Shown here: one piece after another, positions 43,512 to 52,024 of the stretch | How the letters are laid out: every line of letters starts with the position of its first letter | How positions within the stretch are numbered: the first letter of the stretch is position 1 | Assembly: GCF_003344965.1 (NCBI RefSeq) | Contig: NZ_CP031194.1 | Location: 2,418,001 to 2,482,000, forward strand | DNA from: Streptomyces paludis | Lineage (GTDB): Bacteria > Actinomycetota > Actinomycetes > Streptomycetales > Streptomycetaceae | Length of the DNA stretch: 64,000 bases | Reading direction: 5' to 3' | Position numbers and translations under genes: made by a program | The notes under the pieces: generated by a model | Databases searched by the model: none | The model's input: only the letters and a program-made list of their open reading frames with translations | Told to the model about the DNA's origin: nothing

Positions 43512-44105
43512 TTACGGCATCAGCGTCTCGACCAGTGTCTCCTGGAGCGCCCCGAGCCAGAGGTACGCCATCACCATCGGCTTGCGCGGGTCGGAGTCGG
43601 GCAGCCGGTACAGCTCGCCGCCCTCGTCCTCGTCGGTGACCTCCAGCCGGGTGCCGATCGTCAGACGGAGGTCGTTGAGCGCGCCGAGCCAGTGCCGGCA
43701 GTCCTCGGGGGTGAGCTTGAGGACCGCGCCGCCCCCACCGGTGACGCCCCCACCGGCGGCAGTCACGGCGTCCAGCGTACGGACGAGCGCCATGCCGTCC
43801 TCGCGCTTGCGCCCGCGCAGGTCGTTCTCCGTGAACCGGCGGAACTCCGCGGAGTACTCGCACAGTTCGTCGTCACCGTTGCCGTACGCGTCCGGGAAGA
43901 GCCGGGCCAGCGCCGGATCGGCGGGCGGCTCGCTGGGGCCGGGGGCGAAGAGCTGGGCGAGCGGGTCCTCGCCCTGGGCCGGTTCGTCGCCGGGCCCGAT
44001 CAGCTCCAGCAGCTGTACGGCGAGCGAGCGCAGGATCGAGATCTCGACCTCGTCGAGCGCGACGGCCGCGCCGCCGCCCGGGATCGCCTCGAAGTGCCCG
44101 GCCAT
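43512..44105 (-). CDS. DUF2017 protein
   Basis: A 197-aa cytoplasmic protein: AVALDEVEISILRSLAVQL, ELCEYSAEFRRFTENDLRGR and LRLTIGTRLEVTDEDEG. It is the standard partner found next to clpS in actinobacteria and is otherwise of unknown function. Its ATG at 44105 shares one base with the clpS stop, so the two are translationally coupled. Confidence 0.88.
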   Translation of the reverse strand: MAGHFEAIPGGGAAVALDEVEISILRSLAVQLLELIGPGDEPAQGEDPLAQLFAPGPSEPPADPALARLFPDAYGNGDDELCEYSAEFRRFTENDLRGRKREDGMALVRTLDAVTAAGGGVTGGGGAVLKLTPEDCRHWLGALNDLRLTIGTRLEVTDEDEGGELYRLPDSDPRKPMVMAYLWLGALQETLVETLMP

Positions 44106-44410
44106 CAGTTGCGGTCCTGGGAGAGGGTCGCCCAGAGCCCGAAGCCGTGCATCGCCTGCACATCGCGCTCCATCTCCTCGCGGCTGCCGCTGGAGACGAC
44201 CGCGCGGCCCTTGTGGTGGACGTCGAGCATCAGTCTGTGCGCCTTGTCCTTCGAATAGCCGAAATAGGTCTGGAAGACATACGCCACATAACTCATGAGG
44301 TTGACCGGATCGTTGTGGACGATCGTCACCCACGGCACATCGGGTTCGGGGACAACGAAGGTCTCCTCTGCCGATTCGGGGCGTTCGATCTCAGTCGGAG
44401 CGACACTCAC
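44105..44410 (-). CDS. clpS: ATP-dependent Clp protease adaptor ClpS
   Basis: A 101-aa N-recognin adaptor that delivers N-degron substrates to ClpC/ClpAP. Core: [59 protein letters not shown]. The Asp of HNDPVN and the hydrophobic pocket residues are in place. I take GTG 44410 ([11 protein letters not shown]) over the longer open frame, whose N-terminus is repetitive. Confidence 0.93.
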   Translation of the reverse strand: MSVAPTEIERPESAEETFVVPEPDVPWVTIVHNDPVNLMSYVAYVFQTYFGYSKDKAHRLMLDVHHKGRAVVSSGSREEMERDVQAMHGFGLWATLSQDRN

Positions 44411-44438
44411 GGTTGGGGACGACCTTCTTCTCTGCCGG

Positions 44439-44475
44439 GATCTGCTGGATCTGCTGGATCTACTGGGATCTGCTG
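44439..44475. repeat. GATCTGCTG tandem repeat in the clpS/pncB divergent gap
   Basis: Four copies of GATCT(G/A)CTG, the last preceded by an extra G, occupy the 5' region upstream of clpS. Their relation to promoters is not clear. Confidence 0.7.
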
Positions 44476-44612
44476 GGAAAACTGTCTGGTGTGCGGTGGT
44501 GTGCCGGAATTCACAGGCCCACCCGTCCCATGCTGCCACCCGTCACGGCGTGTCGCACAAACGCCGGACAGAAATCGTCACTCTGACGAATATCCGGGGG
44601 TAGCATCTTCAT

Positions 44613-45941
44613 ATGAACACTGCGGACCTTGGGCTGCCGGTGGATGTTCCGTCGACCGCCCTCTTCACCGATCAGTACGAGCTGACGATGCTCCAGGCGG
44701 CGCTCCGTGCCGGAACGGCCGATCGCCGCTCGGTCTTCGAGGTCTTCACCCGGCGGCTGCCCGAGGGGCGCCGGTACGGGGTAGTGGCCGGCACCGGTCG
44801 GGTGCTGGACGCCGTGGAGAACTTCCGCTTCGACTCCGATGTGCTGGGCTTCCTGCGCGACCGGGGCATCGTCGACGCGCCGACGCTGGAGTGGCTCGGC
44901 TCGTACCGGTTCCGCGGGGACATCTGGGGCTATCCGGAGGGCGAGGTGTACTTCCCCGGCTCGCCGATCCTGCGCGTCGAGGGCTCGTTCGCCGAGTGCG
45001 TGCTGCTGGAGACCGTGATCCTGTCGATCCTCAACCACGACTCGGCGATCGCCGCGGCGGCCTCCCGGATGGCGGCGGCGGCCGGCGGGCGCGGGCTGAT
45101 CGAGATGGGTGCGCGCCGTACGCACGAGCTGGCCGCGGTCGCGGCGGCGCGGGCGGCGTACGTCGGCGGCTTCGACACCACCTCCGACCTGGCCGCCGGG
45201 TTCCGGTACGGCATTCCGACCGTGGGGACGAGCGCGCACGCGTTCACCCTGCTGCACGACAGCGAGAGCGACGCCTTCCGGGCCCAGATCGACTCGCTCG
45301 GCCGGGGCACCACGCTGCTGGTCGACACGTACGACGTGGCCGAGGCCGTCCGTACCGCCGTGGAGCTGGCGGGCCCCGAGCTGGGGGCCGTCCGGATCGA
45401 CTCGGGGGATCTGCTGCTGGTCGCGCACCGGGTACGGCAGCAGCTGGACGACCTGGGCGCGGTGAACACCAGGATCGTGGTCACCTCCGACCTGGACGAG
45501 TACGCCATCGCCTCGCTCGCGGCGGCGCCGGTGGACGCGTACGGCGTCGGGACGCAGCTGGTCACCGGCAGCGGGCACCCGACCTGCTCGATGGTCTACA
45601 AGATCGTCGCCCGCGCCGGGTCCGCGGACCCGAAGGCCCCGCTGCACCCCGTCGCGAAGAAGTCCCTCGGCGGCAAGACCTCGGTCGGCGGCCGCAAGTG
45701 GGCGGCGCGTCGGCGGGACGCGGAAGGGTACGCGGAGGCCGAGGTGATCGGCACCGGGCCGGTGCCGCCGGAGCTGCTGGACCGGCAGCTGCTGGTGGAG
45801 CTGGTCAAGGGCGGCGAGATAGTCGCGCGGGAGCCGCTGGATGTCGTCCGCGCGCGGCATGTCGCGGCGCGGGCCGGGCTGCCGATGTCGGCGATCCAGC
45901 TGTCGCGCGGGGAGCCGGTGATCCCGACCGAGTACGTGTGA
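44613..45941 (+). CDS. pncB: Nicotinate phosphoribosyltransferase
   Basis: A 442-aa NAD salvage enzyme that makes nicotinate mononucleotide from nicotinate and PRPP with ATP. Motifs: TALFTDQYELTMLQAAL, VFEVFTRRLPEGRRYGVVAG, FDTTSDLAAGFRYGIPTVGT with the active-site His in SAHAF, VRIDSGDLLLV, ASLAAAPVDAYGVGTQLVTG. Normal length. ATG start at 44613; pncA follows after about 110 bp, so the pair recycles nicotinamide. Confidence 0.95.
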   Translation: MNTADLGLPVDVPSTALFTDQYELTMLQAALRAGTADRRSVFEVFTRRLPEGRRYGVVAGTGRVLDAVENFRFDSDVLGFLRDRGIVDAPTLEWLGSYRFRGDIWGYPEGEVYFPGSPILRVEGSFAECVLLETVILSILNHDSAIAAAASRMAAAAGGRGLIEMGARRTHELAAVAAARAAYVGGFDTTSDLAAGFRYGIPTVGTSAHAFTLLHDSESDAFRAQIDSLGRGTTLLVDTYDVAEAVRTAVELAGPELGAVRIDSGDLLLVAHRVRQQLDDLGAVNTRIVVTSDLDEYAIASLAAAPVDAYGVGTQLVTGSGHPTCSMVYKIVARAGSADPKAPLHPVAKKSLGGKTSVGGRKWAARRRDAEGYAEAEVIGTGPVPPELLDRQLLVELVKGGEIVAREPLDVVRARHVAARAGLPMSAIQLSRGEPVIPTEYV

Positions 45942-46050
45942 CCGAGCCGCACGGGCCGGCGACACGTCGTCCGAGCCCCTCGTCTGTGGAGTGCGGCGTG
46001 CTTAGGCTCGAAAACGACCGTCCGTCCCCCACTATCGAAGGAAAATCGTC

Positions 46051-46650
46051 ATGCACCGCGCATTGATCGTCGTGGATGTCCAGAACGACTTCTGTGAGGG
46101 CGGCAGCGTCGCGGTGACGGGGGGTGCCGAGGTCGCCGCCGCCATCACGGATCTGGTCGGCCGGGCCACCGCCGGGTACCGGCATGTGGTCGCCACCCGC
46201 GACTGCCATGTCGACCCGGGCGCCCACTTCGCCACTCCCCCGGCCGTCCCGGACTTCGTCAACAGTTGGCCAGTGCACTGCGTCGCCGGTACGGAGGGGG
46301 TGGGCTTCCACCCGAACTTCGCGCCGACCGTCGCCTCCGGGGCGATCGAGGCGGTCTTCGACAAGGGCGCGTACGAGGCGGCGTACAGCGGCTTCGAGGG
46401 CGCGGACGAGAACGGCGAGCGGCTGGCGGACTGGCTGCGGGAGCGCCAGGTCACCGAGGTCGATGTGGTCGGGATCGCGATGGACCACTGTGTCCGGGCC
46501 ACCGCGCTGGACGCGGTCCGCGCGGGCTTCACCACGCGCGTCCTGCTCGATCTGACGGCCGCGGTGGCGAAGGAGACCACCGAGCGGGCGCTGGTGGAAC
46601 TGCGTACGGCGGGCGTGGAGCTGAGCGGGGCGCCGGTCCTGGCGTCGTAG
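46051..46650 (+). CDS. pncA: Nicotinamidase (isochorismatase fold)
   Basis: A 199-aa hydrolase converting nicotinamide to nicotinate. Catalytic Asp in LIVVDVQNDFCEGG (D9), metal ligands in ATRDCHVDPGAHF, nucleophilic Cys in VGIAMDHCVRATALDAVRA. The ATG at 46051 follows a GAAGGAAAA-rich site. It acts directly before PncB in the salvage route. Confidence 0.95.
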   Translation: MHRALIVVDVQNDFCEGGSVAVTGGAEVAAAITDLVGRATAGYRHVVATRDCHVDPGAHFATPPAVPDFVNSWPVHCVAGTEGVGFHPNFAPTVASGAIEAVFDKGAYEAAYSGFEGADENGERLADWLRERQVTEVDVVGIAMDHCVRATALDAVRAGFTTRVLLDLTAAVAKETTERALVELRTAGVELSGAPVLAS

Positions 46651-46671
46651 CGGGCGCGAGGAGGGCGCCGT

Positions 46672-46718
46672 CGGCCGGGTGCGCGTACGTACGTAGTACG
46701 TACGTGAATGCCCGGCCG
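46672..46718. terminator. Nested palindromic hairpin after pncA
   Basis: The outer arms CGGCCGGG (46672-46679) and CCCGGCCG (46711-46718) enclose a perfect ACGTACGTA-G-TACGTACGT palindrome (46687-46705). It lies between convergent genes and should terminate both. Confidence 0.7.
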
Positions 46719-46743
46719 GCGCCGCGCCTCAGCTGTCCGGACC

Positions 46744-47490
46744 TCAGCTGCCCATGACCTCCTTGCGGAAGTCGGCCATCGGCATCGTGTCGGCCTCCTT
46801 CGGCAGGGTGATCGTGTTCTTCTCACCGAACCGGCCGTACGTGGTGGAGCTGGTCCGGCCCTCCCGCGTCGAGTCCATCTTCAGCAGGTACGGCGGGCCC
46901 TCGGCGGCCACGTGGTACGTGTCGGACGTGGCGCCGACCGACATCGTGAGCGCCACGGTCTCCTGCCCGCCGACCTTGCCGTTGCGGTCCTTGGCGAACT
47001 TCGCGCTCTCGTCGATGCGGTAGTACGCGTCACAGCTCTGGCCGGCCTCGTTGGAGACGTACACATCGGCGAGCTTCGGCGGCACGGTGATCTTCTGGCC
47101 GGTCTGTTCGACGCTCGCCGCGAGCAGGGACGCGCTGATGTAGTTCTTGCCGTCCTTGCAGAACATCTCGCCGGCCCCGTCGGCGCCGGCCGACTTCATC
47201 CGCAGCCCCTCGACCGGGTCCGACCAGGTCTCCTGCGTACCGCCGCCGAGGGCGGTGGAGGAGCCGGAGGCGTGGAAGGCGGTGGCCTTCATGGCCTTGT
47301 TGACCTCTTTGACGAGGTCGCCGGCCTTGTCGTAGGAGGCCGCGTTCTTGCCGGAGCCGCTCTCCGAGCCGCTGCCGGAGCTGCCGGAGCAGCCGGTCAC
47401 GGCGGCCAGCAGCGCCGCCGTGACGATCAGGGGGCGCAGCAGGGGCCGCGGCGAGCGCGACGGCGTGGCCGGACGGTGGATGTGACGCAC
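46744..47490 (-). CDS. Secreted lipoprotein of unknown function
   Basis: A 248-aa precursor with a lipoprotein signal: basic N-terminus, LIVTAALLAAVTGC lipobox with the lipidated Cys at about residue 38, then a Ser/Gly linker (SGSSGSGSESGSG). The mature part is beta-rich (KAMKATAFHASGSS, GLRMKSAGADGAGEMFC, YGRFGEKNTITLPKEAD), like LppX/LpqN-type or DUF-class lipoproteins. GTG 47490 is preferred over a longer 265-aa start because it leaves a proper signal peptide. Confidence 0.8.
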   Translation of the reverse strand: MRHIHRPATPSRSPRPLLRPLIVTAALLAAVTGCSGSSGSGSESGSGKNAASYDKAGDLVKEVNKAMKATAFHASGSSTALGGGTQETWSDPVEGLRMKSAGADGAGEMFCKDGKNYISASLLAASVEQTGQKITVPPKLADVYVSNEAGQSCDAYYRIDESAKFAKDRNGKVGGQETVALTMSVGATSDTYHVAAEGPPYLLKMDSTREGRTSSTTYGRFGEKNTITLPKEADTMPMADFRKEVMGS

Positions 47491-47564
47491 AGGTGATCCC
47501 CGGGTTCCTGTCAGTGACGATTTGCTGGTCGGCGGCACAACCTAGCAACCCGGAGCGGGGGATC

Positions 47565-47978
47565 CTAAACCAGGCGCGCGAGGGGAACGTCAGTGCGCCT
47601 GCCGGGCAGCACCGGGCGGTGGGGTGCCCTGCGGTGGGCGCGGGCCGGGGTGCCGATCAGGGCCCGTATCGGCTGCCAGAGCTGCTCCAGGCACTCGGGG
47701 GTGGTGCGCCAGAGCAGCCCGTCGGGGTGGTGCAGGACGGCCGTGATCTCGTCGGGGGTCGGCGGTTCCGCGTTGCCGCGGAGGTAGACCGCGCGCAGTC
47801 CGAGGTTGCGCAGCCGGGTCAGGGCGCGGGCCCGGTTCGCCGCGTGGACCAGGACGCGTACGGACCCCTCGCCGGAGGCGCCGCCCGGGGCCTCGGCCGC
47901 GGGTCTGGGCAGGGTGAGTGCCACCACCACCGTGCCGTTCGGGAGTCTGCTGAAGCCTCCGCCTGCCATGGTCTTCAT
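47565..47978 (-). CDS. Conserved hypothetical protein
   Basis: A 137-aa protein: SRLPNGTVVVALTLPRPAAE, VRVLVHAANRARALTRLRNL, RAVYLRGNAEPPTPDEITAV and LWRTTPECLEQLWQPI. No membrane segment or catalytic motif is visible. ATG 47978 or 47969; the second has GGAG at better spacing. It occurs as a single gene between the M6 protease and a lipoprotein. I do not recognise the family. Confidence 0.6.
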   Translation of the reverse strand: MKTMAGGGFSRLPNGTVVVALTLPRPAAEAPGGASGEGSVRVLVHAANRARALTRLRNLGLRAVYLRGNAEPPTPDEITAVLHHPDGLLWRTTPECLEQLWQPIRALIGTPARAHRRAPHRPVLPGRRTDVPLARLV

Positions 47979-48030
47979 CTCCGCCGTGAGCCATCGTGTC
48001 AATAAGGATCCGTAGGACGCACCTAAACAC

Positions 48031-48066
48031 GATCGGCCGCCGCCCGCTAGGGGGCGACGGCCGATC
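48031..48066. terminator. Hairpin between the protease gene end and the hypothetical gene
   Basis: GATCGGCCGCCGCCC (48031-48045) pairs with GGGCGACGGCCGATC (48052-48066), one mismatch in 15 bp. It lies just after the stop of the M6 protease gene on the minus strand. Confidence 0.65.
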
Positions 48067-48093
48067 ACGGCTCTGACCTGGGATTACTCCCGG

Positions 48094-50511
48094 TTACTTG
48101 CCAGACTTGCCCACCTTGACCGTCATCGTCAGCCCATCCAGCGGCTGGCTGATGATGCTGATCTTGGTGTTGGTGTCAGGAACCTTGACGCTCGCGCGCG
48201 GGTTCTCCGCGCTCCAGTACGTGCCCTTGCGGTCGTCGAAGACCGGCACCCCGAGCTGCGGCGCTACGCGCGTCGCCTTGTCGGCCTTGTGGAGCGTCAT
48301 GCCCGTCGTCGGCCACCAACTGAACGTCGAGTCGTACGACTGGATCCTGGCCCGCATCAGCGTGCCGTCCGACCACTTGAGCGGCTTGGCGTGCGCGTCG
48401 ACCGGCAGGATCAGGCCCTCGCCCTCGTGCTGGCTGGTGTTGTTGTCCTTCTGCGAGGTGTCCCAGAGCCAGATCAGCAGGCCGTTCTGGTACGCGTAGT
48501 GCTCGACCTTGCCGTCGTTCGGCGCGGTGAAGCCGAAGTTGTACGGGCCGACCTTGAGGGTCTTGTCGTACGAGACGTACTGCCGGTTCTCCGCGATGTA
48601 GTACTGGTCGTAGTCCTCGGTGAAGGACTCACCGATGCGCGAGAAGCCCTTGGCGGTCCAAGCGGGGTCCGCCGTCTCGGCGTTGTCGCTGAACACCGGT
48701 GTGCCGTCGGCGGTCAGGGTGATGTCGTCGGCGGTGAAGCCGAGGCCGCTCACGCCGCCGTCGGTCTGGTAGCGGAAGCGCAGGTCGAGCTTCTGGCCCG
48801 CGTAGGCGTCCAGCGGGAAGACGAGCTTCCGGTACCCGTCCGACACGTCCGTGAGGACCGGCCTGTCGGCGGAGTCGCGCGGCAGCGGCGCGCCGTCGGC
48901 GGTGCCGTCGAGCGGGGTGTACGTGCTGCCGCCGTCCGTGGAGACCTCGGTGTAGAGGAAGTCGTAGTCGGCCTCGATGTCCCACCAGCCCTGGAGTTCC
49001 AGCGCGGCGGAGGACTTGCCCGTCAGATCCACCGAACGAGTGAGGGTGTTCTTGAGGTCGTCACCCATTCCGCTCCACCACTGGGTGGCGCCCTGGGCGG
49101 GCTTCACCACGGTGGTGGTCCGGGTCTTCTTGGGCAGATCGACCACGAGGGCCTGCGGGTTCTTGGTGTTGTACGCCGAGACGCCCAGCTTGTGCGTGGA
49201 GGCGGTGGCCGCCTTGGCCCGGTCGTAGTCGAGCCAGCCGAGCTGGAGTTTGTCCCAGGCGGTCATGTCGCCGGGCAGGTCACCGATCGCGTCCTTGCCG
49301 GTGCCGAGCCAGGAGCCGGACGACATCAGCGTCCAGAAGCCGGTGGAGTTCTCGCCGCCCGCGGTGTCGTACAGGTCGGGCAGGCCGAGGTCATGGCCGT
49401 ACTCGTGGGCGAAGACGCCGAGTCCGCCGTTCTCCGGCTGCATGGTGTAGTCACCGACCCAGATGCCGGTGTCACCGATCTGGGCGCCGCCGGCCTTGTT
49501 GTCGCCGGGGCCGGTGCTGCCCGCGCCGGTGCCGTACGCGTACCAGCGGTGCGCCCACAGGGCGTCGGAGCCCTGGACGCCGCCGCCGGCGGACTCGTCC
49601 TCACCGGCGTGGACGATCTGGAAGTGGTCGATGTAGCCGTCAGGCTCGTTGAAGTCGCCGTCGTTGTCGTAGTCGTACCGGTCCCACTGGTCGTACTGGG
49701 AGAGGTAGTCCTTGATCTCGGCGCTGGACTTGCCCTGCGCCTTCTGGTCGGCGACCCAGGCGTTGACGCCGTCGCGGACCAGGTCCCAGACGTTGGCGCA
49801 GTTGCTGGAGCCGCAGTAGTTCGAGCCGTAACGGGCCTCGTTCCACGGGACCTTGACCCAGTCGGAGACCTGGCCGTCGACCGAGTAGCGCCCGGAGGAC
49901 GTCTTCTCGTAGTAGGTCTTCAGGGACTCCTTCGGCCGGCCCTTGAGGTCCGTGCCGGAGCCGAAGTAGAGGTCCTGGAAGTGCTCCTGGCTGTAGTCGG
50001 CCTGCCAGGCGGTGGAGTTGTCGACCGTACGGTCGGGTTCGGCTATCTCGTTGTGCAGGGGACCGGGCGTGCCGCCGTACTTCACGACGGACGGGCCGGA
50101 GGGGCCCTGCGGGTAGTACAGGGTCTCGTTGTCGACCTGGTCGCCGAACTCCACGAGGATGGTGAAAATCTTGTCGGTCTTCTCCCGGCCCAGCTCGACG
50201 TACTTCTTGTCGTCGAGCTTGACGACCTGGGAGCCGCCGCGCTTCTGGATCTTGGCGCCGCCCGAGATGACCTGCTGGAGCGCGGCCTCGCGCTGCTGTG
50301 ACTGCTGCTTGCTGAACGGACCTTCCAGATCGTGTTCGACCACGCCTTCCTGGGGGGCCGGATCGCGGGTCTCGATTCCGGTGGGGGCCGCCGCCGGACC
50401 GGTGGGCCCGGGCTGTGCCTGTGCCGTGGTGAAGGCCGAGGCCGTCGCGGCGGTGGCGGCGAGCGCCACGATGACCGCGGACAGCCGTCTCGTCCGTCGA
50501 TAGCTGATCAC
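48094..50511 (-). CDS. Secreted M6 metalloprotease (immune inhibitor A-like)
   Basis: An 805-aa extracellular protease. Signal peptide about 1-33 (RRTRRLSAVIVALAATAATA, cut near AQA). Zinc site HEYGHDLGLPDLYD (HEXXH) with TGFWTLMSSGSW as Met-turn region. The C-terminal half carries carbohydrate-binding/MAM-like beta domains (LELQGWWDIEADYDFLYTEV, DGYRKLVFPLDAYAGQ). GTG start at 50511. The family degrades proteins outside the cell; Streptomyces members sit in this syntenic place. A TTGAC inverted repeat lies about 120 bp upstream. Confidence 0.92.
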   Translation of the reverse strand: MISYRRTRRLSAVIVALAATAATASAFTTAQAQPGPTGPAAAPTGIETRDPAPQEGVVEHDLEGPFSKQQSQQREAALQQVISGGAKIQKRGGSQVVKLDDKKYVELGREKTDKIFTILVEFGDQVDNETLYYPQGPSGPSVVKYGGTPGPLHNEIAEPDRTVDNSTAWQADYSQEHFQDLYFGSGTDLKGRPKESLKTYYEKTSSGRYSVDGQVSDWVKVPWNEARYGSNYCGSSNCANVWDLVRDGVNAWVADQKAQGKSSAEIKDYLSQYDQWDRYDYDNDGDFNEPDGYIDHFQIVHAGEDESAGGGVQGSDALWAHRWYAYGTGAGSTGPGDNKAGGAQIGDTGIWVGDYTMQPENGGLGVFAHEYGHDLGLPDLYDTAGGENSTGFWTLMSSGSWLGTGKDAIGDLPGDMTAWDKLQLGWLDYDRAKAATASTHKLGVSAYNTKNPQALVVDLPKKTRTTTVVKPAQGATQWWSGMGDDLKNTLTRSVDLTGKSSAALELQGWWDIEADYDFLYTEVSTDGGSTYTPLDGTADGAPLPRDSADRPVLTDVSDGYRKLVFPLDAYAGQKLDLRFRYQTDGGVSGLGFTADDITLTADGTPVFSDNAETADPAWTAKGFSRIGESFTEDYDQYYIAENRQYVSYDKTLKVGPYNFGFTAPNDGKVEHYAYQNGLLIWLWDTSQKDNNTSQHEGEGLILPVDAHAKPLKWSDGTLMRARIQSYDSTFSWWPTTGMTLHKADKATRVAPQLGVPVFDDRKGTYWSAENPRASVKVPDTNTKISIISQPLDGLTMTVKVGKSGK

Positions 50512-50627
50512 TTGATGTGTTTCCTCCCCGGCGCACGCGATCCGCGGACCGTAAGTGGGGGATCCGCGCGCGTCTGCGCGACATAAGTGACGACATTGGA
50601 CCGGAGTTGCAGAAGAAAAGACAGATC

Positions 50628-50645
50628 TTGACTTGCACAGGTCAA
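50628..50645. promoter_or_regulatory. TTGAC-N8-GTCAA inverted repeat in a divergent promoter region
   Basis: TTGACTTGCACAGGTCAA lies in the 370-bp gap between the M6 protease and a small membrane protein. It contains -35-like TTGAC on both strands, with CTATGC about 17 nt downstream on the plus strand. It may be an operator or overlapping promoters. The rest of the 50512-50881 gap shows nothing I can assign. Confidence 0.4.
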
Positions 50646-50881
50646 CTGCACTATGCGTCCGTCCACTTCCGGTATCCGGACGCGCGGCCGGACAGGGAGG
50701 AATTCGGGCAACGGGAACACTTTTTCGGCCACTTGCCGGGAGGGAATGACTCGGTGCGCCCCCCGTGCACCGGCACCGCGGGTGAGGTCAGGCTTACTTC
50801 CCGCCGCCTCGGGCATCCACCGTCGTAGAGTCGCCTGACAGTGAGTCGTCCGACACGATGCTTCGAGGGACGGATTCCGCC

Positions 50882-51175
50882 ATGCCGCGTCCGACTGCCG
50901 CACAGCTCGCCTACGGTTCCGCCACCATCATCTGTTCGACACTCGCCATGCTTCTGCTCTCCGGCACCACCACGGGGGTCGGGGCCGCGCTGATCGGGGT
51001 CGCGGCGCTCGCGCTCGGCCTGCTGGTCGCCGTCACCCTGCCGCTGCCGCGCGGGCGCGCCCGGGGCACCCGGCCCGTCGCCGGGGATGCCGGAAGCACC
51101 CGGCCCGTCGCCGGGTCCGGTGCGCCGGCACCCGCACCCGCACCTGCACCGGCGCCGCACTCAGTGCGGCGCTGA
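50882..51175 (+). CDS. Small membrane protein with proline-alanine tail
   Basis: A 97-aa protein with two membrane helices (AYGSATIICSTLAMLLLSG, AALIGVAALALGLLVAVTL) followed by an RGRARGTRPVAG repeat and an APAPAPAPAP tail. ATG 50882 is preceded by GAGGGACGGATTCC. Its last 15 bp overlap the convergent RDD gene. Unknown function. Confidence 0.65.
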   Translation: MPRPTAAQLAYGSATIICSTLAMLLLSGTTTGVGAALIGVAALALGLLVAVTLPLPRGRARGTRPVAGDAGSTRPVAGSGAPAPAPAPAPAPHSVRR

Positions 51176-51886
51176 GGTCGTCGAGGTCCCCTCGGTGTCC
51201 GATACGACGACCGTCCTGGCCGCCTTGTCGTGCAGGCCCTGCCGGTAGGGCTTGCTCGCCAGGACGGTCGCGAGGATGATCAGCCACCACAGCACGAAGC
51301 AGCAGAGCAGCGCGGGCAGCCAGAGCACGGCCGCGCGCAGCAGCGACGCGTTGGTGTCCGGAATGGTGCCGTGGTTCAGCATCGCGACGCGGATCTTCAT
51401 CCAGCGCTTGCCGAGGGTCTGACCGTACTTCCGCGTCATATAGGTGTCGTAGCCGACATACGCGACGAGGGAGATCAGCGACCAGATCCAGTGCCGGCCG
51501 GTGTTCACCTGATTGGTGACGCTGTTCCAGCTGTCGCCGTTCGTGGAGTCCCAGGCGCCGCCGGTGAAGGCCGAGATGATCGCCAGCGGGATGAAGATGA
51601 TCAGGATGTCGATGATCCGCGCCGCCAGCCGCTTGCCGAACGGCGCGAGCGGTGGCATCCCGGCGAGCGGATCGGTCCCCCCGTAGGAGCTGCCCCCGAA
51701 GGGATCGCCGCCGTACGGGGACGACGGGGGCGGACCGCCGGGGCCGCCGTACGCGTTCCCGTAGGGGGAGGAACCACCGGAAGTCGGGGGCTCCCCCGAG
51801 GGCGGGTGCTCCCCGGACGGCGGGGGCTTCTTGAGGAACGGGTCGTCCTCGGGCGGCTGGCCTGGCGGCGGCTGATCGTTGCTCAT
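51161..51886 (-). CDS. RDD-family membrane protein
   Basis: A 241-aa protein with a proline/glycine-rich cytoplasmic N-terminus (1-80) and an RDD domain: LAPFGKRLAARIIDILIIFI (the R/D/D residues), WSLISLVAYVGYDTYMTRKY, GQTLGKRWMKIRVAMLN. Three membrane helices. RDD proteins are poorly characterised; some are linked to sodium/proton exchange or regulation. It is followed at 52025 by a second RDD gene read in the same direction. Confidence 0.88.
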   Translation of the reverse strand: MSNDQPPPGQPPEDDPFLKKPPPSGEHPPSGEPPTSGGSSPYGNAYGGPGGPPPSSPYGGDPFGGSSYGGTDPLAGMPPLAPFGKRLAARIIDILIIFIPLAIISAFTGGAWDSTNGDSWNSVTNQVNTGRHWIWSLISLVAYVGYDTYMTRKYGQTLGKRWMKIRVAMLNHGTIPDTNASLLRAAVLWLPALLCCFVLWWLIILATVLASKPYRQGLHDKAARTVVVSDTEGTSTTSAPH

Positions 51887-52024
51887 GGGGGCAGTGCATC
51901 CCGCCGGGCAGGGGCCCGCAACGGCGCGGCGTCCGTTCGGAGGAACGCCGCGCCTGCCGGTACGTCAGCTCACCGGGCGTCAGCCGCCGCGTCAGCCAGC
52001 GGCGCGGTCTGACGCCCGCAACGG

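Noticed and set aside
48289..50301. A 670-codon plus-strand open frame opposite the M6 protease
   Set aside because: Val/Leu/Gly-rich antisense product without motifs; the protease is unmistakable.
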